Positions 1 through 9,919 of a stretch of DNA of 64,000 nt are shown here, in pieces. How positions within the stretch are numbered: position 1 is the stretch's first letter; each line of letters begins with the position of its first letter. The notes beneath the pieces are model-generated. The model was not told the origin of the DNA and ran no database searches. It was given only the letters and a program-made list of their open reading frames with translations. Origin of the DNA: Lentisalinibacter salinarum (lineage in GTDB: Bacteria > Pseudomonadota > Gammaproteobacteria > Steroidobacterales > Woeseiaceae); the NCBI RefSeq assembly GCF_040706555.1, contig NZ_JAPDRH010000002.1, forward strand, positions 1,364,001-1,428,000, read 5' to 3'. The position numbers and the translations under genes are program-made.

Positions 1-676
1 CGCCTTCGTCTGGCTGTTCCGCAAGGTGGCCAGCGCCGCCACCAGCGGCGTGCCCGGCAAGCTGCAGGCATTCATCGAGCTCATCGTCGACTTCGTGGAC
101 GGCTCCGTGAAGGACGCCTTCCACGGTAAGAGCGACGTTATCGCGCCCCTCGCGTTGACCGTGTTCATCTGGGTGTTCCTGATGAACCTGATGGACCTGG
201 TGCCGGTGGACTGGCTCCCCTGGTCTGCCGAACAGATCGGTATCCCCTATCTGAAGGTGGTCCCCACCACCGATGTGAACGTGACCTTCGGGCTGTCGCT
301 GTCGGTGTTCGCCCTGATCGTGTTCTACAGCATCAAGGTCAAGGGCTTCGGCGGGTTCATCGGCGAGCTGACGCTACACCCGATCAAGCCGCCGTCGAAG
401 GGGCTCGGCCTCATCGGCGCGCCGTTCATCATCGCGTTCAACTTCATCCTCGAGAGCGTGTCGCTGCTGGCCAAGCCGCTCTCGCTCTCGCTGCGACTCT
501 TCGGCAACCTCTACGCCGGCGAGCTGATATTCATCCTCATCGCGCTGGTCGGGCTGTGGCAGCTGCCGCTGCACTTCGCCTGGGCGGTGTTCCATATCCT
601 CGTGATCATCCTGCAGGCCTTCATCTTCATGATGCTCACGATCGTTTACCTGAGCCTTGCTCACGAGCACCACTGA
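1..676 (+). CDS. atpB: F1Fo ATP synthase subunit a, 5' end missing
   Basis: Membrane stator subunit that forms the proton half-channels next to the c-ring. The reading frame is open from base 2, so the gene starts upstream of the window. The visible part begins with FVWLFRKVASAATSGVPGK and ends in a normal stop. Several hydrophobic helices are present, including the diagnostic stretch SLSLRLFGNLYAGEL, which carries the essential channel arginine, and the terminal IFMMLTIVYLSLAHEHH typical of gammaproteobacterial AtpB. It heads the visible atpBEFHAGDC operon. Only about the first 50 residues should be missing, judged from the usual length of 260-290 aa. Identification is secure. Confidence 0.96.
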   Translation, partial: AFVWLFRKVASAATSGVPGKLQAFIELIVDFVDGSVKDAFHGKSDVIAPLALTVFIWVFLMNLMDLVPVDWLPWSAEQIGIPYLKVVPTTDVNVTFGLSLSVFALIVFYSIKVKGFGGFIGELTLHPIKPPSKGLGLIGAPFIIAFNFILESVSLLAKPLSLSLRLFGNLYAGELIFILIALVGLWQLPLHFAWAVFHILVIILQAFIFMMLTIVYLSLAHEHH

Positions 677-742
677 TTCTGTATTGAGTCTTTCTTATCA
701 ACGATTCCTTTTAACTGACCTGATCCTGAGACGGAGAAACTG

Positions 743-1009
743 ATGGACTTTGTAATTGGCATGACGGCGATTGCGGTGGCAATCATGATCGGCTTCGGCG
801 CCATCGGCGTCGCCATCGGCATGGGCCTGCTGGGCGGCCGCTTCCTCGAGAGCTCTGCCCGCCAGCCGGAACTGGCACCGATGCTGCAGACGAAGATGTT
901 CCTGGTCGTCGCCCTGCTCGACGCCGTCGCGATGATCGGCGTGGGTGTCGCGCTCCTGTTCGCCTTCGCGAATCCCTTCGTCGGTCAGCTGCAGGCGACC
1001 CTCGGCTGA
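743..1009 (+). CDS. atpE: F1Fo ATP synthase subunit c
   Basis: Rotor ring proteolipid of 88 aa. Two transmembrane helices flank the polar loop ARQPEL (residues 39-44). The ion-binding carboxylate is Asp60 in helix 2 (VALLDAVAMIG). Use of Asp in this position, without the extra polar residues of sodium-type c subunits, points to proton coupling. A GGAGA-type ribosome-binding site (RBS) lies a few bases before the ATG. It sits in the usual place between atpB and atpF, and a strong hairpin follows the stop codon. Confidence 0.97.
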   Translation: MDFVIGMTAIAVAIMIGFGAIGVAIGMGLLGGRFLESSARQPELAPMLQTKMFLVVALLDAVAMIGVGVALLFAFANPFVGQLQATLG

Positions 1010-1025
1010 GCATCCGGCCTTTGAC

Positions 1026-1064
1026 GGGCCGCATGCAGGCGCGTGCCTGCATGACCAGCGGCCC
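1026..1064 (+). other. Strong hairpin between atpE and atpF
   Basis: A perfect 9-bp stem (1032-1040 with 1045-1053) with loop GCGT lies inside a second pairing, GGGCCG (1026-1031) with CGGCCC (1059-1064). There is no U-tract, so it does not look like an intrinsic terminator. An RNA-processing or 3'-protection element for the abundant atpE message is an inference from its position. Confidence 0.6.
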
Positions 1065-1103
1065 GCAGCCGGCATGCCCAGGAAAGATTGAGGAGATACG
1101 CAG

Positions 1104-1574
1104 GTGAATATCAACCTGACACTGATCGGCCAGTCCGTCGCGTTCCTGTTCTTCGTGTGGTTCTGCATGAAGTTCATCTGGCCGCACCTCATGAACGCCA
1201 TCGAGGAGCGGCAGAAGACTATCGCCGACGGCCTCGCGGCGGCCGAACGCGGTCAGCAGAGTCTCGAGACGGCCGAAGCGAAGGTCGACGAGCTCGTGCG
1301 TGAGGCCCGGGAACGGGCCCAGGAGATCGTGGATCAGGCGAACGCACGGGCCAACCAGATCGTCGCGGAAGGCAAGGCAGAGGGCGAGCGCGAGCGCGAG
1401 CGTCAGCTGGCGGCGGCGCGCGCGGAGATCCAGCAGGAGACCCACAAGGCGCGGGAGGAACTCCGCGGCCAGGTCTCGGCAATCGCCGTGGCCAGCGCCG
1501 AGAAGATCCTGCAGCGCGAGATCGACAGCGCCAGTCACGAGGACATCCTGAACAAGCTGGCCTCCCAGCTGTAG
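1104..1574 (+). CDS. atpF: F1Fo ATP synthase subunit b
   Basis: Peripheral-stalk subunit of 156 aa, the normal length. One N-terminal membrane helix (about residues 5-27, LIGQSVAFLFFVWFCMKFIW) is followed by a long, highly charged alpha-helical region rich in Ala, Glu, Arg and Gln that dimerises and contacts subunit delta. The start codon is GTG, preceded by a GAGGAG-type RBS. Nine bases separate it from atpH. Confidence 0.96.
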   Translation: MNINLTLIGQSVAFLFFVWFCMKFIWPHLMNAIEERQKTIADGLAAAERGQQSLETAEAKVDELVREARERAQEIVDQANARANQIVAEGKAEGERERERQLAAARAEIQQETHKAREELRGQVSAIAVASAEKILQREIDSASHEDILNKLASQL

Positions 1575-1583
1575 GGGCGAACG

Positions 1584-2144
1584 ATGGCGGACAAGCACAC
1601 CCTGGCAAGACCCTACGCCGATGCGCTGTTCGAACTGGCGCGCCAGGACGGCACACTGGACGAGTGGTCTTCTGCGCTCGGCGTGGCGGCGACCGTAGCG
1701 GCCGACGATGGCGTGGCCGAGGTGATGCACGACCCGCGCTATTCCGATACGCAGCGGATCGAGTTCCTGACCGGCCTGTTCGCCGAGATGCCCGGGGCGA
1801 AGATGCTTGCGGGCGGCGAGACGAAGGGCACGAACCTGCTCCGGCTGCTGGTGGATTACGACCGCATCGAGGTGCTGCCGGAGATAGCCGGGCACTTCGA
1901 CGAGCTGAAGGCGGAACTGGAGAACACCATCGATGTGACCGTGACCGCCGCCTCGCCGCTTACCGACGAGCTGTCGGCGCGCATCCGCAAGGCGCTCGAG
2001 GAGAAACTGGGCCGGGAGGTGACACTCTCCACGGCGGTGGACGAAGAACTCATCGGCGGCGCAGTGATACGCGCCGGCGACTTTGTCATTGATGGCTCGA
2101 TACGTTCGCGGCTCACGAAGCTCGCCAACGTACTGGGCAGCTAA
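1584..2144 (+). CDS. atpH: F1Fo ATP synthase subunit delta
   Basis: OSCP-type delta subunit of 186 aa, joining the peripheral stalk to the top of F1. The N-terminal helical bundle begins with the family pattern ARPYADALFELA (residues 8-19), and the C-terminal domain contains VDEELIGGAVIRAGDFVIDGSIRSRLTKL, where the family signature is found. It lies tightly between atpF and atpA, so translational coupling is likely. Confidence 0.95.
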   Translation: MADKHTLARPYADALFELARQDGTLDEWSSALGVAATVAADDGVAEVMHDPRYSDTQRIEFLTGLFAEMPGAKMLAGGETKGTNLLRLLVDYDRIEVLPEIAGHFDELKAELENTIDVTVTAASPLTDELSARIRKALEEKLGREVTLSTAVDEELIGGAVIRAGDFVIDGSIRSRLTKLANVLGS

Positions 2145-2156
2145 GAGGAACGAGAC

Positions 2157-3698
<1,542 letters not shown>

Positions 3699-3749
3699 AC
3701 GCCGGGTAATAGCGTCCCCGAGAAACCCGAGAGAGCCCGAGAGAGCAAT

Positions 3750-4622
3750 ATGGCTGGCGAGAAGGAAATACGCTCCAAGATCAAGAGCGTAAAGAACATG
3801 CAGAAGATCACCAGCGCCATGGAAATGGTCGCGGCGAGCAAGATCCGCAAGGCGCAGGCCCAGATGGAGGCCTCCCGTCCGTATGCCGAGCGTATCCGCC
3901 GGGTGGTCGGCCACCTCTCCCAGGCCAATCCGGACTACCGTCACCCGTGGCTCGAGCAGCGCGAGGTGCGCCGCGTCGGCTTCATCGTCATCTCCACCGA
4001 CCGCGGCCTCTGCGGCGGCCTGAACGTGAACATGTTCAAGCGCGTCATCAAGGAGCTGCGGCACTGGTCCGAAGAGGAGGTGGAGATCGACATGGCGCTG
4101 ATCGGCGCCAAGGCGGTGCAGTTCTTCCGCCGCGTCGGCGGCAACGTGGTGGCCACGGCCAGCCATCTCGGCGACTCGCCGCAGATCAACGACCTGCTCG
4201 GCTCCATCAAGGTGATGCTGGACGCCTACAGCGAGGGCCGCATCGACCGGCTGTTCCTCGTGCACAACGAGTTCGTCAGCACGATGAGCCAGAAGCCGGA
4301 AGTGAAGACCATTCTGCCGGTGAGCGAGATCGAGGGTGACAACGAGGAGCTGCAGCAGCACTGGGACTACATCTACGAGCCCGACCCGGCGGAACTGCTG
4401 GACGACGTGCTGCAGCGCTACATCGAGTCCCAGGTCTACCGCGGCGCGGTGGAGAATTTCGCCTGCGAGATGGCCGCGAAGATGATCGCCATGAAGTCCG
4501 CCACGGACAACGCCGGCGACATCATCGAGAGCCTGCAGCTGCAGTACAACAAGGCCCGCCAGGCCGCCATCACCCAGGAGATCTCGGAGATCGTGGGCGG
4601 CGCGGCAGCCGTAAGCGGCTGA
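3750..4622 (+). CDS. atpG: F1 ATP synthase subunit gamma
   Basis: Central rotor shaft of F1, 290 aa. The N-terminal helix starts with the conserved IRSKIKSVKNMQKITSAMEM pattern. The centre has the STDRGLCGGLN segment, and the C-terminal helix contains AMKSATDNAGDII and ends near the SEIVGGAAAV tail. All are standard gamma-subunit landmarks. The following 86-bp gap to atpD holds two REP-like palindromes. Confidence 0.97.
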   Translation: MAGEKEIRSKIKSVKNMQKITSAMEMVAASKIRKAQAQMEASRPYAERIRRVVGHLSQANPDYRHPWLEQREVRRVGFIVISTDRGLCGGLNVNMFKRVIKELRHWSEEEVEIDMALIGAKAVQFFRRVGGNVVATASHLGDSPQINDLLGSIKVMLDAYSEGRIDRLFLVHNEFVSTMSQKPEVKTILPVSEIEGDNEELQQHWDYIYEPDPAELLDDVLQRYIESQVYRGAVENFACEMAAKMIAMKSATDNAGDIIESLQLQYNKARQAAITQEISEIVGGAAAVSG

Positions 4623-4630
4623 CGATTTTT

Positions 4631-4687
4631 AATGTAGGAGGGCCTTCAGGCCCGACAAAAGAATGTGGGAGGGCCTTCAGGCCCGAT
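4631..4687 (+). repeat. Tandem pair of REP-like palindromes in the atpG-atpD gap
   Basis: Two copies 31 bp apart. Copy 1 has GTAG at 4634-4637 and the palindrome GGGCC-TTCA-GGCCC at 4640-4653. Copy 2 has GTGG at 4665-4668 and the same palindrome at 4671-4684. Both are followed by CGA. A GTAG/GTGG foot beside an imperfect GC palindrome is the layout of repetitive extragenic palindromes mobilised by RAYT transposases. No RAYT gene is in the window. The hairpins may also protect the upstream mRNA. Confidence 0.75.
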
Positions 4688-4708
4688 TCGAATGATGAGG
4701 AAATACGC

Positions 4709-6088
4709 ATGAGCAGCGGAAAGACCGTGCAGATCATCGGCGCCGTCGTGGACGTGGAATTCCCGCGGGAGTCCATCCCGAACATCTACGACGCGCTGGA
4801 ACTCGAAGACGGCGGGCTGACGCTGGAGGTACAGCAGCAGCTCGGCGACGGCGTGGTCCGCACGATCGCCATGGGCTCCAGTGAGGGCCTGCAGCGCGGC
4901 ATGACGGTGAAGAACACGGGCCAGCCCATCTCGGTGCCGGTCGGCGCCGGCACGCTCGGCCGTATCATGGACGTGCTCGGCAAGCCCATCGACGACGCGG
5001 GCGAGGTCTCCACCGAGGAACTCTGGCCCATCCACCGCAAGCCGCCGGCCTACGAGGACCAGGAGGCCGCCACCCAGCTGCTGGAGACCGGCGTGAAGGT
5101 CATCGACCTCATCATGCCCATCGCCAAGGGCGGCAAGGTGGGTCTGTTCGGCGGCGCCGGCGTGGGCAAGACGGTGACGCTGCTCGAGCTCATCAACAAC
5201 ATCGCCAAGCAGCATTCCGGCCTGTCCGTGTTCGCGGGCGTCGGCGAGCGTACCCGCGAGGGTAACGACTTCTACTACGAGATGAAGGAAGCGGGCGTCC
5301 TCGACAAGGTGGCGCTCGTGTTCGGCCAGATGAACGAGCCGCCGGGCAACCGCCTGCGCGTGGCGCTCACCGGCCTCACCATGGCGGAGTACTTCCGCGA
5401 CGAGGGCCGCGACGTCCTGATGTTCATCGACAACATCTACCGCTACACCCTGGCCGGCACCGAGGTGTCGGCGCTGCTGGGCCGCATGCCCTCCGCCGTG
5501 GGTTACCAGCCGACGCTGGCCGAGGAGATGGGCGTGCTGCAGGAGCGCATCACCTCCACCAAGACCGGTTCCATCACCTCGTTCCAGGCCGTGTACGTCC
5601 CCGCCGACGACCTCACCGACCCGTCGCCGGCCACGACCTTCGCCCACCTTGACGCCACGCTGGTGCTGTCCCGCCAGATCGCCGAGCTCGGCATCTACCC
5701 GGCCGTGGACCCCCTGGATTCCACCTCGCGTCTGCTGGACCCGAACGTGATCGGCCAGGAGCACTACGACTGCGCCCGTTCGGTACAGGCCGTGCTGCAG
5801 ACCTACAAGGAGCTGCAGGACATCATCGCCATCCTCGGCATGGACGAACTCTCCGAGGAGCAGAAGCTCACCGTGAACCGGGCGCGCAAGATCCAGCGCT
5901 TCCTGTCGCAGCCGTTCTTCGTGGCCGAGACGTTCACCGGCACGCCCGGCACCTACGTCACGCTTAAGGACACCATCCGCGGTTTCCAGGGCATCGTCGA
6001 CGGCGAGTACGACCACATCCCGGAGCAGGCCTTCTACATGGTCGGCACCATCGAAGAGGCCGTGGAGAACGCCAAGAAGATGCAGTAA
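4709..6088 (+). CDS. atpD: F1 ATP synthase subunit beta
   Basis: Catalytic F1 subunit, 459 aa. The P-loop GGAGVGKT lies near residues 148-155, followed by the catalytic glutamate in GVGERTREGNDFY. The DELSEEQ segment of the C-terminal helical domain is present (ILGMDELSEEQKL). The start ATG has a GATGAGG-type RBS immediately after the REP pair. Identification is secure. Confidence 0.98.
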   Translation: MSSGKTVQIIGAVVDVEFPRESIPNIYDALELEDGGLTLEVQQQLGDGVVRTIAMGSSEGLQRGMTVKNTGQPISVPVGAGTLGRIMDVLGKPIDDAGEVSTEELWPIHRKPPAYEDQEAATQLLETGVKVIDLIMPIAKGGKVGLFGGAGVGKTVTLLELINNIAKQHSGLSVFAGVGERTREGNDFYYEMKEAGVLDKVALVFGQMNEPPGNRLRVALTGLTMAEYFRDEGRDVLMFIDNIYRYTLAGTEVSALLGRMPSAVGYQPTLAEEMGVLQERITSTKTGSITSFQAVYVPADDLTDPSPATTFAHLDATLVLSRQIAELGIYPAVDPLDSTSRLLDPNVIGQEHYDCARSVQAVLQTYKELQDIIAILGMDELSEEQKLTVNRARKIQRFLSQPFFVAETFTGTPGTYVTLKDTIRGFQGIVDGEYDHIPEQAFYMVGTIEEAVENAKKMQ

Positions 6089-6122
6089 AAGCCGCTGCAT
6101 CGGCACACGAGGCTAACGAGCA

Positions 6123-6542
6123 ATGCCAACCATCAAAGTCGACATCGTCAGCGCGGAAGGCGAGATCTATTCCGGCACCGCCGCGATGGTCTTCGCGCCG
6201 GCGTCTGAGGGCGAGGTGGGCATCGCCCCCCGCCACGCGCCGCTGCTGACGACGCTGAAGCCGGGCATGTGCCGGGTGGAGGACGAGGAAGGCGCCGAGC
6301 ACAACTTCTACCTCACCGGCGGCGTGCTCGAGATCCAGCCGCACATGGTCACCATCCTTGCGGACACTGCGCTCCGCGGCGAGCAGCTCGACGAGGCCGC
6401 CGCCCTGCAGGCCAAGGAAGCCGCCGGGAAGGCGCTGGAAGGCGCCGCCGAGGAAACCGACCTGGCGCAGGCCCAGCAGGAGCTGGCGGAGGCCGAGGCC
6501 CGCTACCGCGCTGCCCAGAAGCTGAAGGGCAAGACCGGCTGA
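6123..6542 (+). CDS. atpC: F1 ATP synthase subunit epsilon
   Basis: Regulatory rotor subunit, 139 aa. It has an N-terminal beta-sandwich (KVDIVSAEGEIYSG at the start, GEVGIAPRHAPLLTTLKPG in the middle) and a C-terminal helical hairpin rich in Ala, Glu and Gln that can inhibit ATP hydrolysis. It is the last gene of the ATP synthase operon. No intrinsic terminator is visible in the short gap to modA. Confidence 0.96.
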   Translation: MPTIKVDIVSAEGEIYSGTAAMVFAPASEGEVGIAPRHAPLLTTLKPGMCRVEDEEGAEHNFYLTGGVLEIQPHMVTILADTALRGEQLDEAAALQAKEAAGKALEGAAEETDLAQAQQELAEAEARYRAAQKLKGKTG

Positions 6543-6606
6543 GTCCGGCTTGACCCCGTCTGCGCGCCCGCGCAGATTAAGTGCCTCTGTACGGAGGCTC
6601 CCCGGC

Positions 6607-7416
6607 ATGCGCCACACCGCGACAGGACGACCGGCCGTCCTGAAGACCACGGCACCGAAGACCTTATCGACGATCCTCCTCGTTACGGGCGCGATCATCA
6701 TCGCCATCGCGTTCGCCGGCTCGAGTGCGAGGGCCGCGGACGTGACAGTGGCGGTCGCCGGGAATTTCCTCGCGACGGTGCAGCAGCTGGAGCCCGAATT
6801 CGAGCGCCGCACGGGCCACGAGCTGCGCCTCGCCGCCGGCTCCACCGGCAGCCTGTATGCCCAGATCGCGAACGGCGCGCCCTACGACGTCTTCCTGGCT
6901 GCCGACGAGGCCCGGCCTGCCCGGGCGCTGGAGGAAGGCCACGCGGTAGCCGGCAGCGCCTTCGTCTACGCCGTCGGCACACTCGTCCTCTGGTCCGCCG
7001 ACCCGGACGGTCCCCCCGGCCCCGAAGCGCTGGAAGGGCAATTCCACCATCTCGCCATCGCCAACCCCCGCACCGCACCCTACGGCGCCGCAGCCCAGGA
7101 GGTGCTGACGGCGATGGGACGCTGGGAGTCACTGCAGGGCCGTATCGCCCGCACCCAGAGCGTGGCCGGCGCCTGGTCCGCGGTGGCTTCCGGCGCCGCC
7201 GACCTCGGTTTCGTCGCGCTCTCCTCCGTCCTCACGAACGATGCCAGGGAGGGCCGCTACTGGGAGCCGCCCCAGGCCCTGTACACGCCGCTGCACCAGA
7301 CCGCCGTCCTGCTGACGCGCGGCGCCGATAACCCCGGCGCGGCGGCCTTCCTCGAGTTTCTCCGCAGCGCCGACGCCCGCGCCGTCATTCGCCGCGCCGG
7401 CTACCGCATCCCCTGA
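6607..7416 (+). CDS. modA: Molybdate ABC transporter substrate-binding protein
   Basis: Periplasmic molybdate (or tungstate) binder of 269 aa. The ATG at 6607 is chosen because GGAGG sits 9 bp upstream; a longer frame with a TTG start at 6550 is less likely. Residues about 20-42 form a signal peptide (hydrophobic run ending SSARAAD). The mature part has the ModA pattern VAVAGNFLATVQQLEPEFERR, then AAGSTGSLYAQIANGAPYDVFLAADEARP, followed by the expected two-lobe fold. It is followed after one base by modB and then modC. No ModE gene or molybdenum-responsive operator was recognised. Confidence 0.93.
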   Translation: MRHTATGRPAVLKTTAPKTLSTILLVTGAIIIAIAFAGSSARAADVTVAVAGNFLATVQQLEPEFERRTGHELRLAAGSTGSLYAQIANGAPYDVFLAADEARPARALEEGHAVAGSAFVYAVGTLVLWSADPDGPPGPEALEGQFHHLAIANPRTAPYGAAAQEVLTAMGRWESLQGRIARTQSVAGAWSAVASGAADLGFVALSSVLTNDAREGRYWEPPQALYTPLHQTAVLLTRGADNPGAAAFLEFLRSADARAVIRRAGYRIP

Positions 7417-7417
7417 C

Positions 7418-8098
7418 ATGTTGTCTCCGGCCGACTGGGAAGCCGCGCGCACCACGCTACTGCTGGCTGCCACCACCGTGGTGGTGCTGATACTCGTGGC
7501 CACGCCGCTGGCCTGGCGCCTGGCCTTCGCCCGCGGCCGCTGGGCCCGGGTGGCCGAGGCCGTGGTGGCCATGCCGCTCGTGCTGCCGCCCACGGTAATG
7601 GGGTTCTATCTGCTGGTCCTGCTCGGCCCCGCCGGCCCCATCGGCAGCTGGTGGGTGAAGCTCACCGGCGACACGCTGAGCTTTTCCTTCATCGGGCTGG
7701 TCATCGCCTCCTGCCTGCATTCGTTGCCGTTCGCCGTGCAGCCGCTGCAGAACGCGTTCGAGTCCGTGGGCCGCCGGCGACTCGAGGCCGCCGCCAGCCT
7801 GCGGGCGAGTCCGCTGGACGCCTTCTTCTCGGTGGCGCTGCCGCTGGCGCTGCGGGGCTACGTGACCGCCGCGGTGCTCACCTTCGCCCACACCCTCGGC
7901 GAATTCGGCGTCATGCTGATGGTGGGCGGCAACATCCCCGGCCGCACCCGGGTGTTGTCCATCTCCATCTTCGAGCACGTGGAGACGCTGGACCATGCGG
8001 CCGCCCACCGGCTGGCCGCGGCGCTGCTCGTCTTCTCCTTCGTGGTGCTGCTGTCGGTGTATCTCGCCAACGGCCGTTACCGGACGCGGGTGGCCTGA
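7418..8098 (+). CDS. modB: Molybdate ABC transporter permease
   Basis: Inner-membrane permease, 226 aa, with about five hydrophobic helices. The MAMPLVLPPTVMGFY-like segment (residues about 46-60) and the cytoplasmic EAA loop (EAAASLRASPLDAFFSVALPLA) that docks onto ModC are typical of ModB. It starts right after the modA stop and its TGA overlaps the modC ATG (TGATG), indicating one transcript and coupled translation. Confidence 0.94.
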   Translation: MLSPADWEAARTTLLLAATTVVVLILVATPLAWRLAFARGRWARVAEAVVAMPLVLPPTVMGFYLLVLLGPAGPIGSWWVKLTGDTLSFSFIGLVIASCLHSLPFAVQPLQNAFESVGRRRLEAAASLRASPLDAFFSVALPLALRGYVTAAVLTFAHTLGEFGVMLMVGGNIPGRTRVLSISIFEHVETLDHAAAHRLAAALLVFSFVVLLSVYLANGRYRTRVA

Positions 8099-9177
8099 TG
8101 CGCCTGGCCCTCGACCTCCACGTGCGCCGCGGCCGCTTCGAGCTGCGGGTGGACGAGGAGCTGGAACTGGAGGGCATCACCTCCCTGTTCGGCCCCAGCG
8201 GCGCCGGCAAGACCACCCTGCTGCAGGCAGTGGCGGGATTCCTTCCCGGCACCGGCCGCATCGAGGCGGACGGCGTCGTCTGGCAGGACGGCCGCCGCTT
8301 CCTCCCGCCCCATCGCCGGCCGGTCGGCGTCGTCTTCCAGGACGGCCGCCTGTTCCAACACCTGGATGTGGCCGGCAACCTCGACTACGCCGCCCGCCGG
8401 GCGGACCCGCGCGGCCCCTCGGTGCGCCGCGGCGAGGTGATCGCCGCCCTCGGCCTCGCCGGGCTGCTCGACCGCCGCGTGGATACGCTCTCCGGCGGCG
8501 AGACGCAGCGGGTGGCCATCGGCCGCGCCCTGCTGGCCCGCCCGCGCCTGCTTTTGATGGACGAGCCGCTGGTGGCGCTGGATCGGGAGCGCAAGGCCGT
8601 CATCCTGGCGATGATCGCGGAGCTGCCACGGCGCTTCGGTTTGCCCGTGCTGTTCGTGAGTCATCTGGTGGAGGAGATCGCCCAGATCGCCGACCGCCTC
8701 GTGGCGCTGCGAGACGGGCGCACCGCGGGCCAGGGCCCGACGGTGGCCATGCTGGAACGGCTCGGTGCCGAAGTCACCGGCCACTTCGAGGCCGGCTCCC
8801 TGCTGGAGGGCCACGTCACCCGCCACGACGAGGAACACTCGCTGACCTGCGTGGACGTCGGCGCGGGGCTGCTGTGGACGCCGGGCGCCATGCACGCCGG
8901 CGTGGGCGAGCGCGTTCGGGTGCGGCTGCGCGCCCGCGACGTGGCGTTGTCCCTGCGGCGGCTGGAGGGGGTATCCATGCGCAACCAGCTGCCGGCCACC
9001 GTGGTGCAGGTCCGCGAGGAGACCGGCCCGTACGCGGAGGTGCGGCTGGACTGCGGCGGCGCGATGGTGCGGGCGCGTATCACCCGGCTGGCGGTGCGCG
9101 ACCTCGGACTCGAGCCGGGCCTGCTCGTCTACGCGCTGGTGAAAACGGTGGCTTTCGACCGCCGTCTCAAGGTCTGA
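8098..9177 (+). CDS. modC: Molybdate ABC transporter ATP-binding protein
   Basis: ATPase of the molybdate importer, 359 aa. Walker A GPSGAGKT is at residues 32-39, the ABC signature LSGGE at 131-135, Walker B LLLMDEP at 151-157 and the switch histidine at 189. The C-terminal roughly 70 residues (from SMRNQLPATVVQV) form a MOP-type oxyanion-binding domain, as in ModC. The start overlaps the modB stop, so the longer frame reading back into modB is not used. Confidence 0.95.
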   Translation: MRLALDLHVRRGRFELRVDEELELEGITSLFGPSGAGKTTLLQAVAGFLPGTGRIEADGVVWQDGRRFLPPHRRPVGVVFQDGRLFQHLDVAGNLDYAARRADPRGPSVRRGEVIAALGLAGLLDRRVDTLSGGETQRVAIGRALLARPRLLLMDEPLVALDRERKAVILAMIAELPRRFGLPVLFVSHLVEEIAQIADRLVALRDGRTAGQGPTVAMLERLGAEVTGHFEAGSLLEGHVTRHDEEHSLTCVDVGAGLLWTPGAMHAGVGERVRVRLRARDVALSLRRLEGVSMRNQLPATVVQVREETGPYAEVRLDCGGAMVRARITRLAVRDLGLEPGLLVYALVKTVAFDRRLKV

Positions 9178-9204
9178 CGGTCGGCCGACCCAGGCCAGGG
9201 CCCC

Positions 9205-9759
9205 TCAGCGCAGCGACCCGGTCACGCTCGCGTAGTTCCAGGACCCCACGATGCGCGTGCGCGGCCGATGATCGGCCAGGCGCTGCCGCTGCCAGCGCTC
9301 GAACGCGGCCTGCTCCAGGTCCGGCGGCCGGCGCCAGTCGTCCCGGGCGTGGTAGTGCCAGACGTATTCGTCCAGATAGCCCGCATCCGCCACCGCCGCC
9401 AGCGTGTCCAGGTACGCGTCCCGGGCGTCCTTCATGCGGCTCTGCTCGTGCCAGGTCTCCACGAGTATCTCCCGCGCGCCCAGCTCGCAGTCCCAGGAAT
9501 GGTTGCGGGCCGGGTTGTCCCCGCCGATCATGAGCTGGCAGGTGCTGCGGTCCAGGCTGTAGGCTACCCAGCTCTGCAGATCCGGGCTGTCGTCGATAAG
9601 CACCTGGGGCGGCAGGTAGAACGTGTCGCCGTCGGTGACACCGTCGCGCACGTAGATGCGGCCGTCGCAGGCGGCCAGGGCCAGCGTGGCCGCGCAAACG
9701 GCCAGCGTCACGGCGGGTCCGGGCCGTCGCGCGGCCCCTGTTTTCGGGCTACGGGTCAT
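9205..9759 (-). CDS. Predicted lipoprotein of unknown function
   Basis: 184-aa protein with an N-terminal signal (MTRSPKTGAARRPGPAVTLAVC) and lipobox LAAC, so probably anchored to the outer membrane. The ATG at 9759 is chosen because GGAGG lies six bases before it. The mature part is rich in Trp, Asp and Arg and shows no motif I recognise. It ends with a short C-terminal GSWNYASVTGSLR. It is convergent with modC and divergent from glmU. Function is unknown. Confidence 0.75.
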   Translation of the reverse strand: MTRSPKTGAARRPGPAVTLAVCAATLALAACDGRIYVRDGVTDGDTFYLPPQVLIDDSPDLQSWVAYSLDRSTCQLMIGGDNPARNHSWDCELGAREILVETWHEQSRMKDARDAYLDTLAAVADAGYLDEYVWHYHARDDWRRPPDLEQAAFERWQRQRLADHRPRTRIVGSWNYASVTGSLR

Positions 9760-9919
9760 GTCCGTCCTCCCGGGAGGATTGATGTCCGGGCATTCTGCCA
9801 CAGCCAAACTGAACGAACGCTGAGCACCGTCACGCCTGTGAACCGGGTAACATCACGGCCCCCGCGCCTGCGCTATCATTCGATTTTACGTAAACACACC
9901 CACAGACAACCCGAAACCC

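Noticed and set aside
7651..9177. Longer modC frame starting inside modB
   Set aside because: The conserved ModC N-terminus begins at 8098, which overlaps the modB stop in the usual way; upstream residues are low-complexity out-of-frame modB.
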